From Blasia pusilla (taxonomy: Eukaryota; Marchantiophyta; Marchantiopsida; Blasiales), in contig CM114272.1 in NCBI GenBank assembly GCA_050084515.1, positions 3,100,001-3,164,000 on the forward strand: a DNA stretch of 64,000 nt. The letters are read 5' to 3'. This document shows, piece after piece, positions 42,833 to 54,600 of this stretch. The first letter of the stretch is position 1. Every line of letters begins with the position of its first letter. The notes under the pieces are model-generated. The model was not told the DNA's origin. It ran no database searches and saw only the letters and a program-made list of their open reading frames with translations. Both the position numbers and the translations under genes were made by a program.

Positions 42833-45800
42833 ATCATCCAATAGAAATCGCTCTAGGGCGAGCTTAAAGGCGTGCTAGATCCAGGGAGTAGCTGGGGATG
42901 TTGGACTCATTTCGAGTTTTATTTCTCAGCCATCTTGGTTTTGGTGGTTGAGATAGCTGAATTGATCGTTTCGTAAATGAGCTTCCCATAACTCTAGTTG
43001 TGTCAAGCTAACCAGATTCGTGTGAAGACTAAGTTTAAACATGAGTGACGGAGAGCTGGAAGCCTTTGAGAGTTGAGAATAAAACTCACGAATATCATTT
43101 TCGTTGTTTCCCGTTCTCAATTGGGATCATGAATGCATGTTCTCATGATCAGCTAATCATTGCCAAATTTAGAACGCTTTCTCCATAGAGATTGAAGTCA
43201 CGGTATCAATTGGCGTTTACGAAGAGATTTGGAGTGGTCAAAAATGCTGTTGTAGTGCTTGATTTCCAAACTAGGCTTTGAATGTAATCATGGGATCCAA
43301 ACTCGCTGGATACCTATTCTCTGTTTACTGCCACAGTCGTATCAAAGCAGACGTGGCAACCAGAGATCCGCAGGTTGAGCTGATATAGAGATACGTACAT
43401 CAGACTTGGATGAAGTATTCAAGGAAGAGGTTGGAGAATTAGTCATTCATGAGTCTGAAGTGGATATTTCCTAAGGACATTTGGGAGGCGTCCTTGATTC
43501 AATCCTGTACGGGAGAAATGACCTCATTCGCCCTATCTCCTTGCTAGTTTTTTCTAATAATCTGTGCAAGAGAACATAATGTAGAGGTTTCTAAAATTGG
43601 ATGAAATGACTCAAATTTACTTTCAATTCTAGATGATCTGTCAATTCTGAGGAATTACCTGTTGAAAGTAAAACATTAAATTTCGGGAAGAGAGGGAGGA
43701 GACAGAACAAGAGGGAAGAAGAGATTTGAGTAGGAAATAGAGAGAGACAGGATAGGGGAGAAACAAATTCACAAAGGGTAAACCCTAAACACAACTGAAA
43801 CCAAGAGGTTATGATTAGAGAGGGCCGTTGTCCATGTGTGTTCCGCTGGCACTAAAATACTGTCATCCTTTCATATTTTATGGACCAAAACCTTCTTCCA
43901 TGTGAGCATTTCTTTATCGCATTTCTCCACTGTAAGGCGATCATATGAAGAATACTCCCAATTTTAACAGAAGAATGTTTCTCTGGACTCGTATGTGTTT
44001 TAAACATGGTACTTCAAAAGATTGATTCGAACTGAACCGACGAATGTTGCGAAGGTGATCGCAACGCTTCGCCGCGTACAGTGCTCCACCTGAAAAGATA
44101 GTGACGTCATCGATTCGCCACATAAAATAACTTCACTGCAAATATAGTGAACGGATCCTTTCGCCGCGTAACATGACTGAAGCGTAAAGACAGACATGGG
44201 ATCGTTTCTCCGTGAGATGGTAGGTCGTATCTATGTTTCAGCTAATGGCTCTATGACAGGTTTCGATATTCCAGCTGCGATTCAGAACCGTCCATAACGG
44301 TACAGTAATGCCATATCTATTTCTGTCTAGCTATCGTGGTAACTAAGCCATGACCGAAGCGTCAAAACCTTTTCATAACCAACTTGCTATCATGGGTTAG
44401 CCTTCACTCCTTGTAGATTATAAATAGTCGACGGGCATTTAACCAAGCCTTAATGATGCCTCAAAATACTGCATCACCCAAACTCATTGCTGTCTCACAT
44501 CGAACTGGTCGGATCTTCAGCTGCCAAATAGCTACTCCTCCACAACCCTTATTTCCGACAAGTGAGGTCAAATTCTGAACCTCTTGTCTGGTTGGTGTGG
44601 ATGATTCCAGTGCGCTTACTGGTCGAGGCCCTAGGCCTCGACCATCAACCTCCACCATCAACCGCAATTCTAGGCTTCACCTAGAATTGCCAGCCCTTAC
44701 TCTCGTCACTCCCAGGGATCCCTGCTTGGATCCTGGAAATGATCCAAGCATTTTTGAAGTCCGACTTCATTTTCATAATGGTGCGGGATATTGCTGGTTA
44801 CTTGTTTTTGGAGGTCCCGGTTATTATATCACAGCCACAAGTGCTGAAACGCGAATTCATAACATCTATCAAACTATATTATCACTATCGTTCAGGATAA
44901 CGCTGCCTTGGACCTCTACTACCGAAGAGTGGACGAGTTCCTTTGTAAGGTAGAACCCTGAGCTCACATAGCGTCATCCTAAAAATATGAAATGCATAAA
45001 TTTATGGAGAACTTAATGTCTTTTTGGAAACTTTCCATCGACATCCCATATAGGTGATGTGACCTGCCATCGGAGACCAATTTGTAATTTCTTCCATACA
45101 TTGACATTTCTCTCTATAATGTATCCCTTGGAGAGACATTTTTCGTGCCTCCCCTATATATTTACAAGGATTGCATTGTAGGGGAGTTTCTACGTAGTTC
45201 ATCATTTTAGAACATTTAAAACTCTTCAGAACGTGTTGGTGAGAAAATTAACATGCCAAACTTTAGCCATACGTAATATTTCTAGTAGATAATAAAGTGG
45301 ATGGATTGACATGGACTTATTTTTTAAGTCGAGAGTTCTGTTGTGTTCCACATGGAACAGTTTTTCCTATAAGAATAAGGTTTGCAGAGTAGAGTTGACG
45401 GGATTATCTTACTGAATGAGAATGAAATTCATGTGAAGTGCGCCTAATTTTCCAGTGACATCATGCTTAAAAGTATATGTTATTTTTTTATTCTTATTTC
45501 TAGTATGCTTGGTAGAGGTAGATTTCTGTCAGTAGTCATAGGTAGACGTAAATTATGGTTCCCGCTGTAACCTGGTTCTCACTAAACGCTCGATCACCCA
45601 AATTCATCGTAAACGTGGTATTGCAATATGGTGACGTGGTTACAATCACTTGACTAAATGACACTTGTAAAGATGCCTTTGGTTGGCCTACATCTGCATG
45701 TTGCACGAGTGAGCGACCAATCATTTCGGACGAGAGACAGGCTGAAAACTTCAAGTTCAGGTCCGTGAGGTTTATTTCCACCTGGCCACAGCTTCCCAAG

Positions 45801-46106
45801 ATCTTCTCTACGTAACTCCAGGGAAGAAACATATGAAAGACCTTTAACCGATTCTGCCAAATGATATCAATCCGAATCTATCTCACAATAACCACCGCTC
45901 TTGGACATTGTTGGGAGCCTGAACTACCCACTCAACCCACCGAATCAACGCTCAAGTTCCATTCAACATTGACTCCTCGCACTCTTTCAGAAATCTGACT
46001 CTAATAAAATGAGTCACACATCATCGCCCTACTCCCTCGATCTTTCACGCCTTCGAGCTAGCCTGTCAGCTATGACGCCTTGAAGCAAGCCTGTAATTTG
46101 TAAGAT
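42833..46106. other. Spacer between convergent genes D2 and D5
   Basis: It corresponds to 23,376-25,674 but is about 0.8 kb longer because 43,095-43,905 is absent from copy A. Part of that extra piece (43,170-43,250) resembles 35,370-35,460, so copy A probably lost it. It contains a purine-rich stretch at 43,680-43,760. A private palindrome lies at 44,621-44,643. No gene apart from the possible small frame at 44,597. Confidence 0.6.
44597..44953 (+). CDS. Possible orphan small protein, copy 2
   Basis: A 118-residue frame parallel to 24,282-24,593, with a 14-residue insertion (about GRGPRPRPSTSTI) partly encoded by the palindrome at 44,621-44,643. No known domain is seen. It may be only a retained open frame in duplicated non-coding DNA. 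Confidence 0.2.
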   Translation: MDDSSALTGRGPRPRPSTSTINRNSRLHLELPALTLVTPRDPCLDPGNDPSIFEVRLHFHNGAGYCWLLVFGGPGYYITATSAETRIHNIYQTILSLSFRITLPWTSTTEEWTSSFVR

Positions 46107-46697
46107 CTAGAAGGACTGAGATTCCCCGCGAACTTGGAAGTCCCCGGTAACCCTGTAGGTGTTCTTCTCGAGCCTCTCGTACCTCACGACACCGCGAGCA
46201 CCGGCAAGCCCTCTGGTTCCCCCTACGATGGCAAGCTCCTGCTTCCTGCTTTCCTGACCGTGACCACTGTTCCACACACCCCTGAGGTGGAGCTGGGCGT
46301 TGGCAAATCTCCTGTCTTCGTTGATCTCAGCGTTCTCACGGAAGTTAATGGTGGAAACCCGCTCAGCCTGGTTGTTGTTGATGTAGAAGTACAGTCCACT
46401 GACATCAGCGATGCGCTCGGCCTCACGCTCGGACTCACGGTCGGAGTCACGGTCGGAATCCTGCTCCTGGGTCACCCTGTTCGAGTACACGAATCCCTTG
46501 CCGCGGTTGTTATCCCTGTCGGCAAACATGCGTAGGCGCCCGCTGGACTCGGGTCCGAACACTTCCAACTCGTTTTGGCTGGACTCATGCTCGAAGATTT
46601 CGAAGTGGATGTTCTGGTTTCTGTCTGCCTGTACCAGGCATATGTTCGCAAGCAGCATGCAGCCGGCCAGAATCGGAAGCATGTTTCCTCGGGCCAT
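46107..46697 (-). CDS. Dirigent-like secreted protein D5, subfamily II
   Basis: The product has 196 residues, close to D3. The signal peptide is MARGNMLPILAGCMLLAN..., followed by IHFEIFEHESSQNELEVFG, the longest charged insert of the set (DSDRDSDRESEREAERIA), LYFYINNNQAERVSTINF, RRFANAQLHLRG and ELAIVGGTRGLAGARGVVRY, ending ESQSF. A 5'UTR intron (46,971 to 46,721, donor GTAAGT, acceptor CTCGCAG) and a TATA box at 47,049-47,041 are visible. It is convergent with D2. Role is inferred from the dirigent family: stereoselective radical coupling in the apoplast. Confidence 0.85.
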   Translation of the reverse strand: MARGNMLPILAGCMLLANICLVQADRNQNIHFEIFEHESSQNELEVFGPESSGRLRMFADRDNNRGKGFVYSNRVTQEQDSDRDSDRESEREAERIADVSGLYFYINNNQAERVSTINFRENAEINEDRRFANAQLHLRGVWNSGHGQESRKQELAIVGGTRGLAGARGVVRYERLEKNTYRVTGDFQVRGESQSF

Positions 46698-47040
46698 ACT
46701 GTGAAGACGAACTTAAGATCCTGCGAGAATTCAGAAGTATGTAAGGACGATACTCCGACTTCTACGAGACTGGTTGCGCATGTGAAGACATCAACCCAAT
46801 CATCCTACAAGAATCAGAACACAAGATGCAAAAAAACTAGTCCCGGACTTGAGCGTAAACTACTACAGAAAGGACTCAAATCTGGGCAAGCCAATGGTTC
46901 GATCAAAACTAAAGATCTAACAGGCAAATGAGCGATGAAAACAGCAAGAAAGATATCGAACTCTGACTTACTGAAGAGGTATGCTAGGACTGCCTCCGAA
47001 GCTCTTCAAGATTTGATGAAAAACAAACTCACCTGGCGAG

Positions 47041-47049
47041 CTATTTATA
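47041..47049 (-). promoter_or_regulatory. TATA box of D5
   Basis: TATAAATAG on the minus strand, with the same position relative to the splice donor as in D3. Confidence 0.7.
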
Positions 47050-48590
47050 CAGTGACAACCAAGCGTAAGAATATTCCCCATGCCCATGCAGTTCATGCGA
47101 GACCATGTGGAACTCTCGGTTGGGATGGAGCGGTTCAGCAGAGAACATGCACTTGTTACACTGAACCTGGTCCTTTTTTATTTTGCTCCAATTGTCAAGC
47201 AAGCAAGAGAATTGAGGATGCTGGCAAGAGGTTATTTCAGTAGAGAACATCTACTTGCAACAATGTACCTGGACCTTATTTTGCTTCCATTGCGAAGCAT
47301 GCAAGAGAATTGAGGCTACCGGCCTGTGTATATAGGATATTTCAGTAGAGAACATGTACGTGGACCTTATTTTGCTACAATTGTGAAGCATACAAGAGAA
47401 TTGAGGCTGTCAGTTTCGATATATGTTATTTCACCATAAACCAATCAGCAACCAGATCTGAATTCGAGCAGATTTCATTCAGAACTGATTAGGCAATCGA
47501 ACGGAGGAACACTTTCTAAGTTTATCAAGATACCGAATGATGTAAGATGTAAGTACGTCATATTAACCTACGAAAATGTACGCCCATGCCTAAACCCCAC
47601 TATAATAACTAATTTGGAGTGACAAATAAACTATCATCACATATGAGCCTGTCTTTAAAAACAATCTCTACGCGTCAAGAATTATTCACTTTCTAGGATT
47701 TGTAGTGGGATATATGGGAATATAGATGTACTCTAGAAAGCATTCTTCCAATATTTTCCACCAGACCCTCGATTTCTGGATTTCCCATTGGCGCAGTGAG
47801 CGGGTCTATCGGTGGGTACGTGTACTACCAACCTTCTATCACGCGGATAGAAATAGGAAAAACATTACGGAAGTAAATCTAATGTCAGATACCAAATCGT
47901 TGGAAATAATCTGTCGAAACGGACCCTTTCAACCCATTTATAGTCATTCTTAATACCCCTTAAGTTGATTCTGGTTGCCTTCGATGACAAATACTTTAGG
48001 CTCTGAGTACGTGAGCTATATTTATAGAGCATTGAACGAATTAACAGTCACTCACATACCACATGCCTCATCTCCTATACCCCTTGCAGTATAGTACGAG
48101 TTTCCATTCTTACCAGTGTGTGGTCTTCTGGGCTATTCGTTATGCTCTATCATCACGAAAGACTTCTGCGGAATATCTTGCGATTTGCACGAACAAGTTT
48201 GGATTCCTCCGAAATTCGCGGAAAGTCGTCAGCCTAACTCAGAGTTCTACGGTATGAATAGCCCAAACGATGACTGGCATTCACCAAATCTACCACATCT
48301 TCGAAGAATTGTCACGATCCACCACCGGGATAAGTTAGCACTCACTCGTCATCTTCCCTCCTCGTTTCATCTCATCTCAAGTGATTTTTCTTTGTGGTTT
48401 CGAGTAATTTGCTCCCGTAAAGTTCATTGCGCATGGTGTTTCAGATATATATTCGAATGCATGCTGTGAACAAAGTGGATTTTTACATGCTGGCATGCAC
48501 CCCCTGGATTGTGGGAATAGTTGTATGATCATCATAGTTTTACGTGGATTATTGCAGGATCTGAAATTTTTACAACAAGAATCTGTAACC
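47050..48590. repeat. Upstream part of duplication B and relic promoter of P4
   Basis: It corresponds to 26,613-28,050. Diverged TAGAGAACATGTACTTG-type units lie at 47,120-47,360. A relic dirigent promoter is at 48,120-48,330 with TATA changed to TATGAATA (48,253-48,260). A 5'UTR intron acceptor (ATTGCAG) ends at 48,557. Confidence 0.6.
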
Positions 48591-48739
48591 ATGGCGACGA
48601 GGAAAGGAGGAACCAGGAGGTCGCCATCGTCGGTGGAACCGAAGGACTTGCCGGCGCTCGCGGTGTAGTGGGGTACGAGAGACTCCAGGGGAACACCTAC
48701 AGGGTGACCGGTGACTTCCAGGTCGGAGAAGAGTCCTGA
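48591..48739 (+). pseudogene. Dirigent-like pseudogene P4, internally deleted
   Basis: The leader, intron acceptor and ATGGC start are joined directly to the last third of the gene. The dirigent frame reads EVAIVGGTEGLAGARGVVGY, then TGDFQVGEES and TGA at 48,737. The ATG at 48,591 is out of frame with it. About 0.4 kb of coding sequence is missing. The corresponding place in duplication A has no coding remnant. Confidence 0.85.
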
Positions 48740-51106
48740 TCCTACTAGATCCTCCAATGGACAGCGATCTAAGGCAAGCTTTAAGGCGTAGTAGATCTAT
48801 ATTTGCGGCTTATTTCGAGGTTTACTTTTCAAGCTAGTGTGTCCCTGGCATTGTGTGAGCCCTTCTTCCGTAGCTTGCACGTGAAATTCACGTCCTCAAG
48901 AAAGCCACAGGGATTTGGGTATGGTGATGTTAATCTACGTGGAGTTGTGTACTGCGGAAGCTATCGCCACTTCAAAGTAAATCTCACGCATCGTAGTATT
49001 CATGAATGGACTTTCTCGGCCACTCAATTCGGTACCGGTTAGATTACATTGCCTTTCAGCTTCATTGTTGGCATGTGAATCCATATGTTCGATTACTTTA
49101 ACTCACCACCCGAGTCACAAAATTCAGCTCGCACTTATTCATCTATTCACTTCAAGCTTAAAATAATGCGCATCCTGAAGGATCCCAACCGAGTCACAAA
49201 ATTCAGCTCGCACTTCAACTCGCCTCGTAAACTAGTACGAACGGGTAACACGTAGCTTTGCTTCAATCATTGATCTGTTACAGGTCTCGATCTGCCAGCT
49301 GCTATTCACATCCGTCCGAAACGGTTTCTCTGGCTAGCTAGACAGCACTGTCAAAGGCATATGTAATTCCGTTTATCGTACTAGCTCAACCATGACCAAA
49401 GCGTCAAAACATTGTATGATGATGAGCATGGGGTAGCCTCCACTCCTTGTAACCCTAAACGGACATGGAACCCAGCCTAGAATATTGTATGACCCAACCT
49501 CCATCGTTGTCTCACACAAAACCGGTCAGATCTTGAGCCACAAGATTATCTTCGGACAAATCGCAAACTTCTTGACAAACTTGATTTCCGACAAGTGAAG
49601 CCAAATTGAGCTTCGTGTGACTGTCACTCCGATTGGTGTGGACGGGCTTCAAGGCGCTCACGGGTCGTGATGCATCCACTGCTTGGTCTTGTACCAACCG
49701 GGAACATCAGCCCTAGCCCTGCTCACTTGCATCCCGGATGAAATGAACTATTCATCCAACCGACCTCGCACATCAGCCTTGGTTCCTCGCAGGTATCTTG
49801 TCCAGAAGTTGCATCCAGAGATACCTTCGTGTATCTCTACATCAACAGAGATAAATATCCGCCAGTGAAGGTCGTGGTCAAGATAATGAAGTTTCTCTAG
49901 ATCTATTCTAGGTCTTGTCAAAATGTGGCCCTGTTGGGGCCGCTGAAATCACATGGTTTCCATCCAAAAACAACCTTTGACAGCTCACGTCATACCCTCA
50001 ATGTATCAAGAGACGAAAAGAGGCCACTAAGTTTTCTTCTCGACGCGCCTAGAGCCTAATAGAGTCCACTGAGGAAATTCATAACTTTCATGCGCAACTG
50101 AAACCTCTGAGCAACATAAATCCAGTAGTAAATTTGTGTTTTAATTTCATTTCGGGGGCACTTGAGTGGTTGTGCATGCGGAGGAGGAAAAACTAGCCTG
50201 GACTCCCATGACGCCATCGTATGGGCACCCTCGTGTCAGCTCCATGTGCATGCGACAGATTTAGAGATATTCCAGAGTGTACTTGGTCCAGTGATCTTAA
50301 TATAGCTCCCATGCTGAGCGAATATCAGCGTTTGTCTCTTCTAAGTTTTGTGCCGGTCGAAAATAAAACGTTGCAGCGCCTCTCCTCTCTCTACCTTTAT
50401 GCCGCTACGTGAATCATTTTCTGGATGGACACAATGGTAGCGAAGCGGCCCAACCGGAGGAAAGTACCTGACCACTTTTCGACAAGACTTACAACTAATA
50501 ATCCAGAGTGATCCTTCCAGAATTGAGTTGGAATAGTTTTCGAGGATTGAGATGGAATAGTTTGATTGATGTTATGAACTGGAGTTTCAGCACTTGTTAC
50601 TCCAACGGAATAAGAAAAACCTCCAAAAGAAAGTAAGAATCCAAATCGCGCACTATTCTGAAAATGAAACTCCGTTCAGTAGAGAAGCCTAAGTAGAACT
50701 AACTACGAATGAGATTAGGCTCGCTCCAAAACAGAGACGGTTTCCGAATGTACGTTTGAGATTCTGTCAATTTGACGCTAAATTCAGGTCGACACATAGA
50801 AAGTTTTGACACTTTGGTCATGGTTTTAGCTACCAAAAAAAGGGAAGTAGATGTGCCATCCGACAGTGGTGTCTATCTAGTGAAAAACCGTCAATCAATG
50901 AAGCAAGGTTAAGCGTTACCAGTTTGTATTAATTTACGCGGAAAAACTAGCGAAAATATGTCTATCTTTAGAGTTTAGTCATTTTACGCGGCGAAACGAT
51001 GCGATCACCACCTTTGCAGATCACTCACTATACGTTGCGACCATCTCGGTAGTTAACTTCGTAGTTGAGTCAGAAACTTCCTCGTCAGAGTACCATGTCT
51101 AGAAAT
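48740..51106. repeat. Right part of duplication B and an inverted flank-repeat copy
   Basis: The stretch 49,240-49,910 matches 28,570-29,220. The stretch 50,040-50,400 matches 30,060-30,380. From about 50,410 to 51,090 the sequence is an inverted copy of the flank repeat (for example 50,560-50,660 is the complement of 40,680-40,785, and 50,850-50,890 of 39,940-39,980). No gene is supported. Confidence 0.65.
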
Positions 51107-51700
51107 ATATTAAATCCATCGAAAGTTTTGGAAACCTTTGAAACTGCGGCAACATTTGTCAAAGAATATGGGCTGTGCCGTGAAGGGTATTCAAAATCTG
51201 GAAATTAAATTGGGGGATCAAAAGTGCTTGGAAAATGCGGAATGACTTTCGTATGAGCAAGGTTCGTCCCATCGTACATGATTAGATTACATGATAATAC
51301 TTTCCGGCGGCATGGATTACATGATAATGAGAACAGAACAAGTATTTCTGATTGGTGCCGCCGTGAAGTATTATCATGTAATCTCCCTTATATCCGAACC
51401 TTTTCGGATATAAGGGAGAGCTACCATCTCACGAATAGAACGTGATTAGCAGCGAAAGTCATTGCGCATTTTCCAAGCACTCTTGATTCCCCAATTTCAT
51501 TTCCAGATTTTGAATACCCTTCACGGCACAGCCAAGTAGAATAAGGCTAAACTTTGGAACGGGGCTATCATTACTTTCACCCTCTGGAGAAAGTAATGAT
51601 AATACTTTCCGGAGAAATGGTATCATGTATTAGATTGGTGCCGCCGGAAAGTATTATCATTACTTTCTCCAGAGGTGAGAACAAAACAAGCATTTTTTAC
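51107..51700. repeat. Nested inverted repeats and foldback hairpins
   Basis: The stretch 51,150-51,250 is inverted relative to 51,450-51,535. Between them, arms at 51,285-51,310 and 51,358-51,383 pair with two mismatches, and arms at 51,383-51,398 and 51,403-51,418 pair perfectly around CCTT. Further on, arms at 51,581-51,612 and 51,644-51,675 pair perfectly over 32 bp around a 31-nt loop. The 51,285 and 51,581 hairpins share the ATAATACTTTCCGG core and the ATTGGTGCCG loop phrase, so they are members of one foldback family. Confidence 0.85.
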
Positions 51701-54600
51701 CAAAGGCAAGTTCTCACGTGTATCATTGGGTATTTAGGGAGCTAGGTTTAGCATTGAGAGCTTATGATTCTTATTTTTTGAGAATTGGATGTATGGCATT
51801 AAGATTGAGGAGTGAGCTTCTTATGATGTTAAGTTTGAAAGTCTAGGGTTATGCTAAAGTTAGAAAGGAGATAAAGTGAGGCATAGAAGTGTTGTTCTAT
51901 TTTACATGAGGATCCAAGTCCCCGTTCCAAAGATCAGCCTTATTCTACTTGGGAGTGTCTTGAATGGTGATTTATTCCTCCCTCCTTCACTCTCCAATAG
52001 TGGGGACTTCCTTCTCTATGGATAGGAGCATAATGAGGTGAATTTAGAGAGTGAGATCATGGAGAGTTCGGTCCATAAATGGGTCTTTGAGTTTTGGATT
52101 GGATGAGTGTATTTTAGGATTCAATTTTTATATTCTTGGTGAATTAGAACATTTTTGAGTTTTGGACTTCCTTGAAGTCGTGCTTGTAAGTAAAATTAGG
52201 ACTCAAATCTATTTACATTTGAACCCGACATCATCTTCTTTTGCGATAACTTGTGGAGTTTCTATCTATCACCAAGGACCATCATATTAGGATTTTGAAG
52301 ATAAATTTATTTTTTTTAAATTACAATTTTTATTTTGCTTGTTTCTTTGAATATATACACAAGCTAACGCTGGAAATTGATGTGGTCCAAGTCCTTGTAG
52401 ACATGTGAGAGCAATGTTTGGAGAGAGAAAACTAAAAAATTCTACAATTTCCATGTAATGGCGGACCAAGATCCAATGCGGACTTTGCCAAGGTCAGTGC
52501 GTTGGTAGGTCAAATAAGAGCTTAAGACCGAATTCCAAAGCATTCTCAACTAAAGAAACAAATAAGCTTTGACCTTTCGCCTTTCCTCCAAGTACTTGGA
52601 TTAAACCCCTCCCGGCATCCCTAAATTTTCCAACGGAAAACAAGTTCACTAGTATAAAAGAGGCTATTTTAAACCACAATGTTTTTTACTTATGCTAGTA
52701 TGAGTCATTTGAATTATCCATTATTACTCCCAAATCAATTAAGTGACTCTTGAATTACTTAGAAGATATTGGAGTCACATTTAGTTACTATTGTGAACCT
52801 AGAGAAGGGGGAGAGTTCATGATGGGGATGGAGATAAACTAGAACTAAGATGAACTAGAAAAAAAAATATAATTTTATTTTTCCTACCGATGATTTAATA
52901 TTACATAGATGTATTTTAAATTTATCAGAAAATAGTGTGTGTGTTGACTAAAATATTTTCAAAGTCACATGCACTTAAGTATGTATAAGTAACTCTTATG
53001 ACAAAGAAAATATTTGTAAGTGTAATATTTCAAATATTGAAATAGATATTTCTCATAAAATCTAGAAATGATGACATGGAGGTATAATAGTAGTGCCCAG
53101 AATTATGTGGCATTTTTTAATTATTTTAAAAATATATATAAAGATAAATACTTAGTATATGAGCTAGTCAAAGAATTCATAAACTAATCTCAAGGAAATC
53201 TATTTTTCTTGCTTGTGGGGAAAAAATATGTATAAAGTGCAACATTTTTGGCAGCAAAACAATTGTGATGTATTATCGATCCAGATTGAGTTGCACATTA
53301 GGGTCGAGAGTTGAGAGTTGTTGCGTGCATTTAGGGCCGCGAGAGTTGGCAATTGCGAGGCGCTTCAAGCGTGAGAAAAACAACATTGGCTTCATATGCT
53401 TCTTTGTCTCTCCCTCTCTTTTAAGTAGCCCAATGCATTAAGCTACTTTGAATGTTAAATATTTTGTAACTATCTTATGAAAATATGCTCTTTTGGAGAG
53501 AATTGTCCCCCCAGGCTGACAATTTCTGATTTGTTTGATAGTGGGCAACTTTAAACCGGCCTTCCGACCTTGGATTCTATAACTCCATCTCCGCGATTAT
53601 GCTTCACTAATCGTGTAGTGCGGCAAGCTCTCTATCATTCACCAAGGCAAGGTCTCTTGATATCTCTTTTTTTCTCTCTCTCATCCCTCTATCGATATTT
53701 CTTTTCATCGCCTTATCGAAGCTACTGCCATGACCATTCTTACAGCCTTTGATAATGATGAGCTTCTCATTGAAGTTTGTGTGGAAAAACGTCGCAGCTT
53801 AGCTTGAAGTCATCTTGCAATCGCTCCGTCTCTTTGACTCCAATCCGAAGCCCTCCATCTTGTCCTCCATGCACATCATTGTTGATCGCACTTTCTCCGA
53901 CTTTAGAACGTCCATGCTTTAAGTCCCGTCTCGGACTGAGCGCGGCATTCAATCGATTTGTCAAAACCAAAAAAAGAAAACTTTATTGCCTTCGCACATT
54001 GCAAATCTACGGCCATACTATCACGTCTTCCTAAGCTCAAGACTACTGCTTGAGAAGAACCGCAATACGACACAATATCCCTCACCATACATGACCACGA
54101 CCTCATAATTCTGCAAGTCTCCTCCCCCTCTCACAACCCTTTTCAAAGCATGACTAGACGAGTCATTCTTTATGACTCATGTAGTCATTTTTTATGATTC
54201 GTCTAGTCATTTTTTCTTACTTCATCTAGTCATAAACAATGCCTAGGTGAAGTTGTATTTAGTGATTCTATTGTCAAATATGACTACCTCAATTTCAAGA
54301 ACAACTTATATGACTAGGGGGAATTTTTATTACTATAGTTTGATTAAGTACTTATTATGTCTCATAGCCCCGCCTTGAGTAACATCAAATCATTTTTTTG
54401 AGTTATCATGAGGGGGTTTTCTTCTAGCGGTTCTCGCTCTAGACAAGCTCCTACCTTCGGAATCTGATCTTAGAATACAATTCCAAAGTATTCAGAATTC
54501 TAATTCCATACGAGCTGAAGGAGGAAGATGGCATTGAGTATGATTATTTTGACTATTGTAAGTATGGCATTTTCATGTTTACATGATTTTAAAGTTTCTT
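51701..54600. other. AT-rich region without recognised genes
   Basis: Long A/T-rich stretches occur (for example 52,290-52,340 and 52,850-53,160). At 54,150-54,235 the phrase TAGTCATTTTTTATGA recurs two or three times (GACTAGACGAGTCATTCTTT). Short frames show no domain or codon pattern. Nothing further is supported. Confidence 0.5.
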
